Below, piece by piece: positions 7,310-15,868 of a stretch of 64,000 nucleotides of DNA (position 1 is its first letter; each line of letters begins with the position of its first letter). The stretch spans positions 558,001-622,000 of the forward strand of contig CBDCVQ010000020.1 in NCBI GenBank assembly GCA_965223165.1, in the 5' to 3' direction. Position numbers and translations under genes: made by a program. The notes beneath the pieces are model-generated. The model was not told the DNA's origin. It was given only the letters and a program-made list of their open reading frames with translations, and made no database searches. This DNA comes from JABDMH01 sp965223165. GTDB lineage: Bacteria; Bacteroidota; Bacteroidia; Chitinophagales; Saprospiraceae.

Positions 7310-8964
7310 TCCGGCGGCTCGACATTAGCAACTACGCCATCATTGAATCGCTCCAGATCGATTTCAGCGATCAATTGAACATCATCACGGGCGAGACTGG
7401 CTCCGGAAAATCAATCCTGCTCGGGGCCTTGGGCCTGGTGCTCGGGCGACGAGCAGACACCAAAGTGCTCCACGATGCCACCAAGAAGTGCATTGTCGAA
7501 GCCGAGTTTGCTATCGACAAGTACCAATTGGAGGCGTATTTCACCCAGGAAGATCTGGACTACGAATCAAACACCATCATCCGCCGAGAGATCAGCAGTA
7601 CCGGAAAATCAAGGGCTTTTGTCAACGATACGCCCGTCAACCTCAAAGTCCTCCAGGGTCTGACCACTCGGCTCGTCGACACCCACCAGCAATTTGAGAA
7701 TCTGGCCATTGCCGACCGACATGAGCAAGTAGTCATGCTGGACGCAGTGGCCGATGCGATCGAGCAACGCCTGGCCTTTGCCGCTGTCTATGCAGACTTT
7801 CAAGAGCTCAATCGGACCCGGGAGCAACTGCAGAGCCAGCATCAGGAGGCCGTAAGACAGCGGGACTTTGTCCAGTTTCAGCTAGATGAGCTGCTCGCCT
7901 TCGAACTTGACGTATCCGAAGACACTGGACTGGAGCAGCGCTTGCACACACTGACCCATATGGAGGAAGTGTTGGCCACCGCAGGGTCACTATCCCACCA
8001 ACTGGTCGAAAGTGATCAGTCGATCGTGGGTGCGCTCGTGTCTCTGCGCAACCAATTGGACCCGTTGCGGAGTGCTCATCGGGGCTTGGCGGCAGTGGCG
8101 GAGCGTCTCTCCCACTCCATCATCGAGCTCGAAGATTTGGCGGCCGAAGCTGCTCAAATCTCCGAAGAATCGACGCTGGATCCGCAACGATTGGTGCAAG
8201 TGCGAGAGCGACTGGATCAGCTCAACCATCTGCTACACAAGCATCAAGTCCAAGATCCGGAGGCCTTAGCCAAGACGCAGCAAGCTTTTGAGTCGCAGAT
8301 CGAGGATTACGATGGTCTGGAAGCCAATCTAGCCGAACTCGACAAGCAGATTTCGGAAACCCGAACGAGATTGGTGGCACTAGGCAATAAGCTGAGTGCC
8401 CGTAGGAAAGCCGCCATTCCGGGGCTGGAAAAGCGAGTCAACAAGCAATTGGAAGGCCTCAAAATGAAGCACGCTCGCTTTCGTGTGGAGCTGGAGCCTG
8501 ATGAAGATTCCATCGGAGCCGATGGCCTAGATCGGATCGCCTTCCTGTTTGCCCCCAATCTGGGCAGTGACTTTGCCAGAATCAAAGACGTGGCTTCGGG
8601 CGGCGAGCTCGCCAGACTTTCCCTAGTGCTTAAGTCTATGGTAGCTGACTCCCTTGATCTGCCCACATTGATCTTTGATGAGATTGACAGCGGTGTATCG
8701 GGAGATGTTGCGCAAAAGATGGGCGAAATCTTACGGGCACTGGCCTCCAGACACCAGGTAGTGTCCATCACCCACTCACCGCAGGTGGCTGCCCGGGGTG
8801 CCCAGCACCTCAAAGTCTACAAAGAGCACGAAGGGAAAAACACCCGAACCAGGATCAAGGCCCTTTCTAAGACGGAACGCATTGAGGAAATCGCCACCAT
8901 GCTGAGCAAGAGCCCTCCCAGTGAGCATGCGGTGGCCAGCGCCAAAGAGCTGCTGGAGAGCTAA
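7306..8964 (+). CDS. recN: DNA repair protein RecN
   Basis: SMC-like ATPase acting at double-strand breaks. The 552 residues carry Walker A (GETGSGKSILLG, from residue 29), a central coiled coil of roughly 150-370, the ABC signature in ASGGELARLSLVLK, Walker B in LIFDEIDSGVSG, and the final VVSITHSPQVAA motif. It is translationally coupled to hemD by a four-base overlap. The arrangement hemD-recN has no obvious functional logic and looks like a compact shared transcript. Confidence 0.95.
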   Translation: MIRRLDISNYAIIESLQIDFSDQLNIITGETGSGKSILLGALGLVLGRRADTKVLHDATKKCIVEAEFAIDKYQLEAYFTQEDLDYESNTIIRREISSTGKSRAFVNDTPVNLKVLQGLTTRLVDTHQQFENLAIADRHEQVVMLDAVADAIEQRLAFAAVYADFQELNRTREQLQSQHQEAVRQRDFVQFQLDELLAFELDVSEDTGLEQRLHTLTHMEEVLATAGSLSHQLVESDQSIVGALVSLRNQLDPLRSAHRGLAAVAERLSHSIIELEDLAAEAAQISEESTLDPQRLVQVRERLDQLNHLLHKHQVQDPEALAKTQQAFESQIEDYDGLEANLAELDKQISETRTRLVALGNKLSARRKAAIPGLEKRVNKQLEGLKMKHARFRVELEPDEDSIGADGLDRIAFLFAPNLGSDFARIKDVASGGELARLSLVLKSMVADSLDLPTLIFDEIDSGVSGDVAQKMGEILRALASRHQVVSITHSPQVAARGAQHLKVYKEHEGKNTRTRIKALSKTERIEEIATMLSKSPPSEHAVASAKELLES

Positions 8965-9010
8965 TGTCACACCCGATATCATTTTTCGTATCACTGACCG
9001 AGAGGTTGGC

Positions 9011-9018
9011 TATCTTTG
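9011..9018 (+). promoter_or_regulatory. Probable -7 element for fabI
   Basis: TATCTTTG matches TAnnTTTG exactly, 53 bases before the fabI ATG, in the 107-base gap after recN. A T-rich stretch (8982-8986) about 24 bases upstream may serve as the -33 region. Confidence 0.45.
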
Positions 9019-9071
9019 CTGCCGCTGCCTGCTAAGCAGCAGCATTTGTCTGTCATTTTAAACTAAACCGG

Positions 9072-9881
9072 ATGTCACAGAATCTCCTCAAGGGCAAACG
9101 AGGTATCATCTTTGGCGCACTCGACGAGAGCTCGATCGCCTGGAAAGTGGCCGAACTTTGCCACGCGCACGGAGCCACCTTTACCTTGACCAACGCCCCG
9201 GTAGCCCTGCGTATGGGCCAGATACAAATGCTGGGAGAAAAGGTCGGCTCAGAGATAATTGCTGCCGACGCTACCAGTGTGGAAGACCTCGAGAATCTCC
9301 TGAACCAAAGTATGGAACTACTCGGTGGACCATTGGACTTTATGCTGCATTCAATCGGGATGTCACTCAACGTGCGCAAAGGGCGGAGCTACACTGAGCT
9401 CAATTATGACTGGATGCAACGGACGCTCGACATTTCTGCCATCTCCTTTCACAAGTTGATGCAAACGGCCCTGCGCCTCGATGCCATGGCAGAGTGGGGA
9501 TCGATAGTGGCACTCACTTATATTGCGGCGCAGCGGGTATTTCCCGATTACAGCGAGATGGCTGAAGCCAAGGCCCTCCTGGAGTCTTTTGGTCGCAGCT
9601 TTGGCTACCACTACGGGATGGCCAAGAACGTACGAGTCAATACCATATCCCAAAGCCCCACCCGGACGACAGCGGGGTCTGGGGTCAAAGGCTTTGACGA
9701 GTTTTTTGGCTACGCGGCAAAAATGTCCCCTCTGGGCAATGCGTCAGCAGAGCAATGTGCTCAGTTTTGCATTGCGATGTTTTCTGATCTGACGAGAATG
9801 GTGACCATGCAAAATCTCTACCACGACGGTGGATTTTCTGCCATGGGCCTAAATCCGGCCGTGCTTGAGCCGACTAGTTGA
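9072..9881 (+). CDS. fabI: Enoyl-[acyl-carrier-protein] reductase (NADH)
   Basis: Reduces the trans-2 double bond in the last step of the fatty-acid elongation cycle. It is a short-chain dehydrogenase of 269 residues with the FabI nucleotide loop (GALDESSIAWKVA), HSIGMSLN, and the catalytic pair in YSEMAEAK (Y160, K167; E. coli Y156, K163). The sequence RVNTISQSPTRTTAGSG corresponds to the substrate-binding flap. The final residues LEPTS and the TGA stop are encoded by the left end of repeat copy C, so the native C-terminus may have been altered by insertion. Confidence 0.95.
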   Translation: MSQNLLKGKRGIIFGALDESSIAWKVAELCHAHGATFTLTNAPVALRMGQIQMLGEKVGSEIIAADATSVEDLENLLNQSMELLGGPLDFMLHSIGMSLNVRKGRSYTELNYDWMQRTLDISAISFHKLMQTALRLDAMAEWGSIVALTYIAAQRVFPDYSEMAEAKALLESFGRSFGYHYGMAKNVRVNTISQSPTRTTAGSGVKGFDEFFGYAAKMSPLGNASAEQCAQFCIAMFSDLTRMVTMQNLYHDGGFSAMGLNPAVLEPTS

Positions 9882-10098
9882 GTTTCGCATTAGATATGTT
9901 GAATAATTCTAATAGGATTTTGTTCGCATACGAGGCATGACCGAGCGATCTCGAAGAGTCGAGCATGACAATGCGAGAAGTGAGGGAACCGCGAAAGCGG
10001 GTGGGTGGCTAGCTGTAGCTATGGCGAGGCTTTGCAACGAAGGATGCGGACCAAAGACTTTAGCATTAGCTACAAGATTTAATGCGAAGCTCTGCTAG
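9874..10098. repeat. CTAG-bounded palindromic repeat, copy C (full length, inverted)
   Basis: A 225-bp element flanked by CTAG on both sides. Its reverse complement aligns with copies B and E along the whole length, with a small internal insertion (a repeated TAGC stretch near 10007-10021). The left end provides the fabI stop codon. The right end reads TTTAATGCGAAGCTCTGCTAG. Confidence 0.9.
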
Positions 10099-10214
10099 GG
10101 TCTGCGGCCACGGATGTGCTACTTGGAACGTTGTACATGGGCAGGTGCTCTCCCGGCGCTGGACATGCCGCCCGCATCAATACCTATAGCGAAGGACCTT
10201 CCGTTTAACTATCC
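10099..10214. other. Non-coding stretch before the porin gene
   Basis: Together with repeat copy C this makes a 333-base gap without a gene. The 116 bases after the repeat contain no recognisable promoter box of the TAnnTTTG type and no ribosome-binding site before the ATG. Confidence 0.35.
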
Positions 10215-12137
10215 ATGGAGGTGAAAACCAGGGCATACCGTTCTAAAGCGACCTTTCTGATGGGCAGATGCTGGCTCTTGCCTGTCTTTTTGTGCCTATG
10301 CACCTCCATCGAGCTGTGGGGACAGCGTCCAGGAGGCCCACCGTCTGACTCGCCCAACTTTGATGGGATTGAGTTCAGTCCCGACACGCTGGACGCCGAG
10401 TATTTCTACCAGGACGATCCGCAGACCCTCTATCGCTATCAGGACACCTTGATCCGATATGTGCACGAGTATGACCTGCCCCACCTGGCTGGTGCATCCT
10501 ACTTTAATCTGGGTTATCCTGGCTCTGCTGTCCGCCCTGTGCTGGCCATACCTACCGTGCGCACCGGCTTTCAGCTGGGATTGGATCAGTTTGATCCCTA
10601 CACCATGGATGAGACGCGGCTGCGATTTTATCGCATGAAGAAGGCACTGGCGTATGCCTCCTATCTGCAGGGTCAGTCGCAGGACGACAACATTTTTCGG
10701 GCACTCTTCAGCCGTAACTTTAAGGACGGGCTGCAGGTGTCGTTGGACTACAATCGCTACAACAACGTGGGCCTCTACGAGCGGCAGGCGGCGAAAAACA
10801 CCAATCTCGGCGTGGGTTTGTGGTACAAATCTCCAAACGAACGTTTTGAGGTGTTTCTCAATCATTTTGCCAATACATACGAGCAGCAAAACAATGGTGG
10901 GATCACCACCGACACCGTCTTTTCCAACGATCTCTTTGACGAGCGCTTTGCCGTGCCGGTGCATCTGGAGGGTGCAGAGACACGTGATCAGGATCGAGCT
11001 TACTCACTCGTGGCCAACTATCGGATCACGGGGCCGGACAGTGCCCAGTCCGAGTCCTCCGGCCTTGGGCTACAGTACAAAATGCGAAGCAGTCGAAGGA
11101 TTTTTCGCTTCTCGGATGACGAGGTGCCTTTTGATGGCTATTACGGCGATTTCTTGACTGATGATCGTGGGGTGCGACTCTTCACCAACTATCGCAAGTT
11201 GGCCAATGAATTTAACGTCAACTTTGCCGGCAAACAGCCGGGCCAGGTCTTTGGGGCCGGCATCAAAAACATCATCCATCGCATCTCACCCGAGCCTACG
11301 TCCGATCGCCTTACCGAGTGGTTTGCCCAGGGACGGTTGGATTGGTCCCTTAAGGAACGGTTTTCCTTGCGCTCGGACGCGCAGCTGGGCATCAACAAAG
11401 AATCGACGACGTACTTGCTCCGTGGACTGCTGACCATCGATCTCAAAAATGCAGGGATCTTAGAAGGCAAGGTCAGCATTAACCAGCGAGCGCCCAATCA
11501 GCTGGAGCGTCAGTTGTTTGTCAGCCAGGTGGAGGTCTGGGACAATGACTTTAAAAATGTGCTGGTCAACCACGTGCAAGCCAGCTATCGGCTGCCACGC
11601 ATCAACCTCAGTATCGAAGGGGGCCAGGTACTCGTGACCAATGGGATCTTTTTTGATCAAAATGCCCTGCCCCAACAATCAGGTGGGACAGCAGCGATGA
11701 CCTACCTGCGGGCGAGAAAGTCATTCAGCCTCGGATCCTTTGTCAATGAGAACAAAATCGTACTGCAGAGCAGCAACGAGGATCGATTGTTCCGGATTCC
11801 GGATTGGTATACCGAGCACAGTCTCTATCTGCTCACTCCCGTCTTCAGAAAAGTGCTCAACTTCAAGACCGGTTTTGAGGCCCGTTTCCACGGCAACTAT
11901 GGCGGACTCACCTATCGGCCCTTCCTAGGGCAATTTGTCCTGCCTACGGATGGAGAGATCAAGTTCTACCCACTGATCGACTATCACCTGGCATTGCAGG
12001 TCAAGTTCTTTCGGGCTTATGCCAAACTGGAGAATGTGCTGCAGATGCTGCGGAAAGACATATACTACCAGACCAATCGCTACCCGCAGCAGGATTTTGC
12101 ATTCAAGCTAGGTATCAGCTGGATCTTTATCGATTGA
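10215..12137 (+). CDS. Putative outer-membrane porin (Porin_10 family)
   Basis: A 640-residue predicted beta-barrel. The N-terminus has a basic region and a hydrophobic segment ending in IELWGQ, a signal peptide cleaved near residue 36. The sequence ASYFNLGYPGSAVRPVL, followed by FDPYTMDETRLRFYRMKKALAYASYLQG and RNFKDGLQVSLDYNRYNNVGLYERQ, matches the start of the Porin_10 family of Bacteroidota; the rest is alternating aromatic beta-strands and the final residues (FKLGISWIFID) look like a terminal strand. Substrate unknown. An ATG at 10260 is an alternative start. It ends 14 bases before the convergent LOG-family gene. Confidence 0.8.
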   Translation: MEVKTRAYRSKATFLMGRCWLLPVFLCLCTSIELWGQRPGGPPSDSPNFDGIEFSPDTLDAEYFYQDDPQTLYRYQDTLIRYVHEYDLPHLAGASYFNLGYPGSAVRPVLAIPTVRTGFQLGLDQFDPYTMDETRLRFYRMKKALAYASYLQGQSQDDNIFRALFSRNFKDGLQVSLDYNRYNNVGLYERQAAKNTNLGVGLWYKSPNERFEVFLNHFANTYEQQNNGGITTDTVFSNDLFDERFAVPVHLEGAETRDQDRAYSLVANYRITGPDSAQSESSGLGLQYKMRSSRRIFRFSDDEVPFDGYYGDFLTDDRGVRLFTNYRKLANEFNVNFAGKQPGQVFGAGIKNIIHRISPEPTSDRLTEWFAQGRLDWSLKERFSLRSDAQLGINKESTTYLLRGLLTIDLKNAGILEGKVSINQRAPNQLERQLFVSQVEVWDNDFKNVLVNHVQASYRLPRINLSIEGGQVLVTNGIFFDQNALPQQSGGTAAMTYLRARKSFSLGSFVNENKIVLQSSNEDRLFRIPDWYTEHSLYLLTPVFRKVLNFKTGFEARFHGNYGGLTYRPFLGQFVLPTDGEIKFYPLIDYHLALQVKFFRAYAKLENVLQMLRKDIYYQTNRYPQQDFAFKLGISWIFID

Positions 12138-12151
12138 TGTCTAGAGGTGCG

Positions 12152-12841
12152 CTAGAGGCGGAGATTGGGCTTCAGTTCTCCCTGTTCCTCCGTGTAGAAT
12201 CTATTGATACATCTGATCACCTCGTCTACGTCATCCGTCACCAGAAATAGGTCCAGATCGCTTTCGCTGATATTGCCCGCTGCCAACAATGTCTGGATGA
12301 TCCAATCCTTTAGACCGCTCCAAAACTCGGTGCCAAATAGGATCACGGGTACGCGACTGATCTTCTTGGTCTGTACGAGGGTGAGTACTTCAAATAGTTC
12401 GTCCAAGGTGCCAAAGCCACCGGGAAGCACGACAAAGGCCTGGGCATACTTCACAAACATCACCTTGCGCACAAAGAAGTAGCGATGGTCGAGATTCTTG
12501 TCCGAGTCGATAAAACCATTATGATTCTGCTCCATGGGCAAGTCTATGTTTAACCCCACGGATACGCCGCCTTCCTCTGACGCGCCCTTGTTGCCGGCTT
12601 CCATGATGCCCGGTCCCCCACCCGTGATGATGCCATATCCGGCATCCGTCAACTTCTTTGCAATTTCAACGGCCTTGATATAGTAGAACTGATCGGGCTT
12701 GGTTCTGGCCGAGCCAAAGATGCTGACGCAGGGGCCGATCTCATTGAGGCGCTCAAATCCCTCGACAAACTCCGCCAGTACCTTAAACATGGTCCAAGCA
12801 TTCTCACCTTTGATAGTGGTCCATTGACGCATGGGCGTCAT
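12152..12841 (-). CDS. LOG-family (TIGR00730) Rossmann-fold protein
   Basis: A 229-residue protein with both LOG motifs: GGGPGIMEAGNKGA and PGGFGTLDELFEVLT. Family members are phosphoribohydrolases that cleave nucleoside monophosphates, including cytokinin-activating enzymes and bacterial PpnN-like nucleotidases; the exact substrate cannot be read from sequence. The start chosen is the ATG at 12841 (MTPMRQWTTIKGENAW), which matches where relatives begin; a TTG at 12892 would add 17 residues. Confidence 0.85.
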   Translation of the reverse strand: MTPMRQWTTIKGENAWTMFKVLAEFVEGFERLNEIGPCVSIFGSARTKPDQFYYIKAVEIAKKLTDAGYGIITGGGPGIMEAGNKGASEEGGVSVGLNIDLPMEQNHNGFIDSDKNLDHRYFFVRKVMFVKYAQAFVVLPGGFGTLDELFEVLTLVQTKKISRVPVILFGTEFWSGLKDWIIQTLLAAGNISESDLDLFLVTDDVDEVIRCINRFYTEEQGELKPNLRL

Positions 12842-13164
12842 TGCTTTTTCTGACACGATCTCTTTGTTGATTAGGGCACCAATATTAAACAAAGCCGCTG
12901 GTATTGTCCAATTATTCGAGGTATCAACCGGTGGTCGAGCTCACCCAATCAAACCCCGTTGGCGATAGCCCAGGAACCCTCCCAACCACGTCGATACTGG
13001 GTAGTTCCAACACGAAGAGCACCAGCCCCAGTTACTGGCTATCAGTATATGAAAGTTAGGAAACGGGTGAGCGTATGCAATCTGCGTCGAATACATACCA
13101 CCCTATAAGTTCGTCAGCGACCGGTCGATCTGCTCGAATCAGCCGCAGAGGAACTTGACCGACC
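12842..13164. other. Intergenic stretch between the LOG gene and the NtrC-type regulator
   Basis: About 320 bases with no supported gene, no clear promoter box and no terminator hairpin with a T-run. On the minus strand one frame stays open for ~40 codons beyond the regulator's stop, but its translation does not resemble the helix-turn-helix that the regulator lacks. Confidence 0.4.
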
Positions 13165-14448
13165 CTATACCTTCACATCCGACTTATACCGGGAGTACGC
13201 TTGATTGATGAAGTCTTGCAGCTGCTGCACGTCCTCAAAACGCTCGAAGATGTTGGGTAGCGGTTGGTTGCCTCGTCCATCGCTGCTCGGCACCACATAG
13301 TTGAGCACATCGATCCGGGCAATGGTATCACTGCTCAGTATGATGAGCCGTTCTACCACGTTGCGGAGCTCACGAATGTTTCCGCTCCAGTTGACTTCTT
13401 CGAGGCACTTGATCGCATCCTTGTGAAACTTTTTCTTGGCGATACCATATTCCTGACAGATGCCCTGATTGAAGTAATCTACGAGGAGGGCAATGTCCTC
13501 CTTGCGTTCATTCAGGGTGGGTACATTGATGATGATGACCGCCAGGCGATGGTATAGATCCTCTCGAAACTTGCCCGCTCGAATCTCCTTGCGCAAGTCT
13601 TTGTTGGTGGCAGCAATGACCCGGACGTTGACGGCGATAGACTTGTCGCCGCCCACTCGGGTGATCCTGTTCTCTTGGAGTGCGCGGAGCACCTTGGCCT
13701 GCGCCGAAAGACTCATGTCACCAATCTCGTCGAGAAAAAGCGTGCCTCCATTGGCCTGTTCAAATTTGCCAATCCGTTGTTTGACTGCCGATGTAAAAGC
13801 CCCCTTCTCATGCCCAAACAGCTCGCTTTCAATGAGTTCTGCAGGTATCGCAGCACAATTGACCTCGATGATGGGATGATTAGATCGTGGACTCTTCTCA
13901 TGAATCCATCGGGCAACCAGCTCTTTGCCGGTTCCATTCTTACCGGTGACCAACACTCTGGCCTCAGTGGGGGCTACCCGATCTATGGTCTCCTTAATCT
14001 TTTTGATGGCTTCGGATTCGCCGATGATCTCCTGGGTACGAGATTTGGCCACACGTCTTTGTAGCACCTTCTTCTCCGTGACCAGATTGGCCTTGTCCAT
14101 CGCATTGCGGATGGTGATCAGCATGCGATTGAGGTCTGGTGGTTTGGAGATGAAATCAAAAGCACCCTTCTTGACGGCCTCGACCGCCGAATCGATATTG
14201 GCGTGGCCGCTGATCATGATTACGGGTGTGTCGGGAGCGATGAGCTGGATACGTTCCAGCGCTTCGATGCCATCCATCTTTGGCATCTTGATGTCCATGA
14301 TCACGACATCGTATTTTTCCTTCTTCAGTTTGACGAGGCACTCCATGCCATCACGGGTCTCGTCCACATCATACTTCTCATACTCCAAAATGTCCCGTAG
14401 CGTGCGCCGAATCGACGCCTCGTCGTCAACTATCAAGATCTTAGCCAT
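13165..14448 (-). CDS. NtrC-type sigma-54 response regulator lacking a C-terminal DNA-binding domain
   Basis: 427 residues. Receiver domain at 1-120 with acceptor D52 (VVIMDIKMPKMDG); AAA+ domain at about 140-380 with Walker A (TGKNGTGKE, 168-176), the sigma-54 contact loop GAFTSA (216-221; usual form GAFTGA) and Walker B (TLFLDEIGD). The C-terminus stops after FERFEDVQQLQDFINQAYSRYKSDVKV, just where relatives continue into a Fis-type helix-turn-helix. So it probably acts without direct DNA binding, or is a truncated copy. A possible partner is the NtrY-like kinase at 35574, though it is distant. Some bacterial activators naturally lack the DNA-binding domain. Confidence 0.87.
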   Translation of the reverse strand: MAKILIVDDEASIRRTLRDILEYEKYDVDETRDGMECLVKLKKEKYDVVIMDIKMPKMDGIEALERIQLIAPDTPVIMISGHANIDSAVEAVKKGAFDFISKPPDLNRMLITIRNAMDKANLVTEKKVLQRRVAKSRTQEIIGESEAIKKIKETIDRVAPTEARVLVTGKNGTGKELVARWIHEKSPRSNHPIIEVNCAAIPAELIESELFGHEKGAFTSAVKQRIGKFEQANGGTLFLDEIGDMSLSAQAKVLRALQENRITRVGGDKSIAVNVRVIAATNKDLRKEIRAGKFREDLYHRLAVIIINVPTLNERKEDIALLVDYFNQGICQEYGIAKKKFHKDAIKCLEEVNWSGNIRELRNVVERLIILSSDTIARIDVLNYVVPSSDGRGNQPLPNIFERFEDVQQLQDFINQAYSRYKSDVKV

Positions 14449-14669
14449 TGAACTATTTGTTTTTTAGACAGTTACAAATAAGTAATTTCTTATATGCGTA
14501 AAGTAAACGAAATGTGGCCAGACTTGCAATGTTTTCGAGGACTATTTACAAATATTGATGAAGTTAGAATATGTAATATTCTGATTATAAGGAATATACA
14601 TCCACATCCTGGGCATGCACGAATGTGCCTAGGCCGGCGAGTAGTTTGCAGAAAAGACGTTGTGACAAC
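14449..14669. other. AT-rich intergenic region upstream of the NtrC-type regulator
   Basis: A 221-base stretch distinctly richer in A+T than its surroundings, holding the promoter region of the minus-strand regulator. I find only near-matches to TAnnTTTG (for example AATATTTG on the minus strand) and no coding frame. Confidence 0.4.
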
Positions 14670-15863
14670 TTATTCCGTGGCGGCGAGCTCCCTCAGGGCA
14701 CAGTAGGCCATCAAACCCGTACTAATGCGGAGGCAGTCCTCGTCCACGTCGAAGGTGGGGGTGTGTATCGGTGAGGTAATACCCTTACTAGGGTTGCCCG
14801 TACCCAATCTGTAGAAGCAGGCAGGCATAGCTTGTGAGAAATAGGAGAAATCCTCAGCCGTCATTCGAATAGGTAGATCGACCACATTTTCCTCTCCCAG
14901 GTATTCGATCGCATATTCCTTAAATCTTCGAGCGAGTCCCTCGTGATTCAGCAGATAGGGATACCCCTTCTTTACGACCAGGTCGGCATTACCTCCATGC
15001 GCTTTGGCGATGCCTTCTGCCAGGCGTACCATTTCCTTGTGGGCATGGCTTCTCCAATGCTCGTCCATGGTGCGAAAGGTGCCTTCTAGTTTGACCAAAG
15101 CAGGAATGATGTTGGTCGCTCCCCCTTGGGAGTTGATTTTGCCAAAAGTCAGCACGGTTGGGATCGTCGGGTTGGCGCGGCGACTGACTAGTTGCTGCAA
15201 TGCCATGACAATATTGGCGGCCAGGACGATCGGATCTACCGCTTCGTGTGGCAAGGCCGCGTGGCCGCCTCTCCCCTCCACCGTGAGAAAAAGCTCATCG
15301 GCCGATGCCATATACATACCACCCTTGACACCTACCTTACCCACGGCTAAGGGCGGATGGACATGCTGGCCGAAGATCGAGGCAGGGGTAGGGTCTGTCA
15401 ATGCACCGTCCTTGATCATCAGCGAGGCTCCGCCTGGCAGCCGCTCCTCGGCTGGCTGAAAAAGTACTTTGATGCGGCCAGCAATCTGGTCGCGCAGACG
15501 ATGCAAAATGCGGGTAGTGCCCAGCAGGGAAGACGTGTGCACATCGTGGCCGCATGCGTGCATCACGCCGGGGCTAGTAGATCGATAGGGTACGTCATTT
15601 TCCTCCTCGATAGGCAAAGCATCCATATCTCCGCGTAGGGCGACCGTCTTTTCGCCCTCCTGTCGGCCTTCGATCATGGCAATTAAGCCGAAGCCTCCCA
15701 CGCCCGTGCTGAAGTCAATACCCTCTTCGGCCAATACCTCGGCGACGTAGTTGGCTGTTTTCTCCTCATGAAAGGATAGTTCCGGATGCTGATGTAGATG
15801 CCGGCGATAACCGATGACATCGGCATGCAATTCCTCCGCTAGCTGCTGTATCTGGTCTAACAT
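14670..15863 (-). CDS. M20-family amidohydrolase (N-acyl-amino-acid hydrolase-like)
   Basis: A 397-residue metallopeptidase of the M20D type that hydrolyses N-acyl or hippurate-like amide bonds; the natural substrate is not evident. Seen: RRHLHQHPELSFHE at the N-terminus, LRGDMDALPI, the metal-binding stretch HACGHDVHTS, FQPAEERLPGGA with the catalytic Glu, the dimerisation lid in the middle (EGRGGHAALPHEAVDP), and MTAEDFSYF plus the final IHTPTFDVDE. No signal peptide is present, so it is cytoplasmic. Six bases separate it from the upstream GT2 gene on the same strand. Confidence 0.88.
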   Translation of the reverse strand: MLDQIQQLAEELHADVIGYRRHLHQHPELSFHEEKTANYVAEVLAEEGIDFSTGVGGFGLIAMIEGRQEGEKTVALRGDMDALPIEEENDVPYRSTSPGVMHACGHDVHTSSLLGTTRILHRLRDQIAGRIKVLFQPAEERLPGGASLMIKDGALTDPTPASIFGQHVHPPLAVGKVGVKGGMYMASADELFLTVEGRGGHAALPHEAVDPIVLAANIVMALQQLVSRRANPTIPTVLTFGKINSQGGATNIIPALVKLEGTFRTMDEHWRSHAHKEMVRLAEGIAKAHGGNADLVVKKGYPYLLNHEGLARRFKEYAIEYLGEENVVDLPIRMTAEDFSYFSQAMPACFYRLGTGNPSKGITSPIHTPTFDVDEDCLRISTGLMAYCALRELAATE

Positions 15864-15868
15864 ATACT

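Noticed and set aside
13100..13164. Frameshifted helix-turn-helix after the NtrC-type regulator
   Set aside because: Other frames read past the stop show no NNWNVSKTAEEL-like segment; truncation rather than simple frameshift.
15570..15590. CTAGTAGATCGAT resembling a repeat end
   Set aside because: It lies within the M20 gene, matches only the first ~9 bases and lacks the TTCGCATTAG part; chance.
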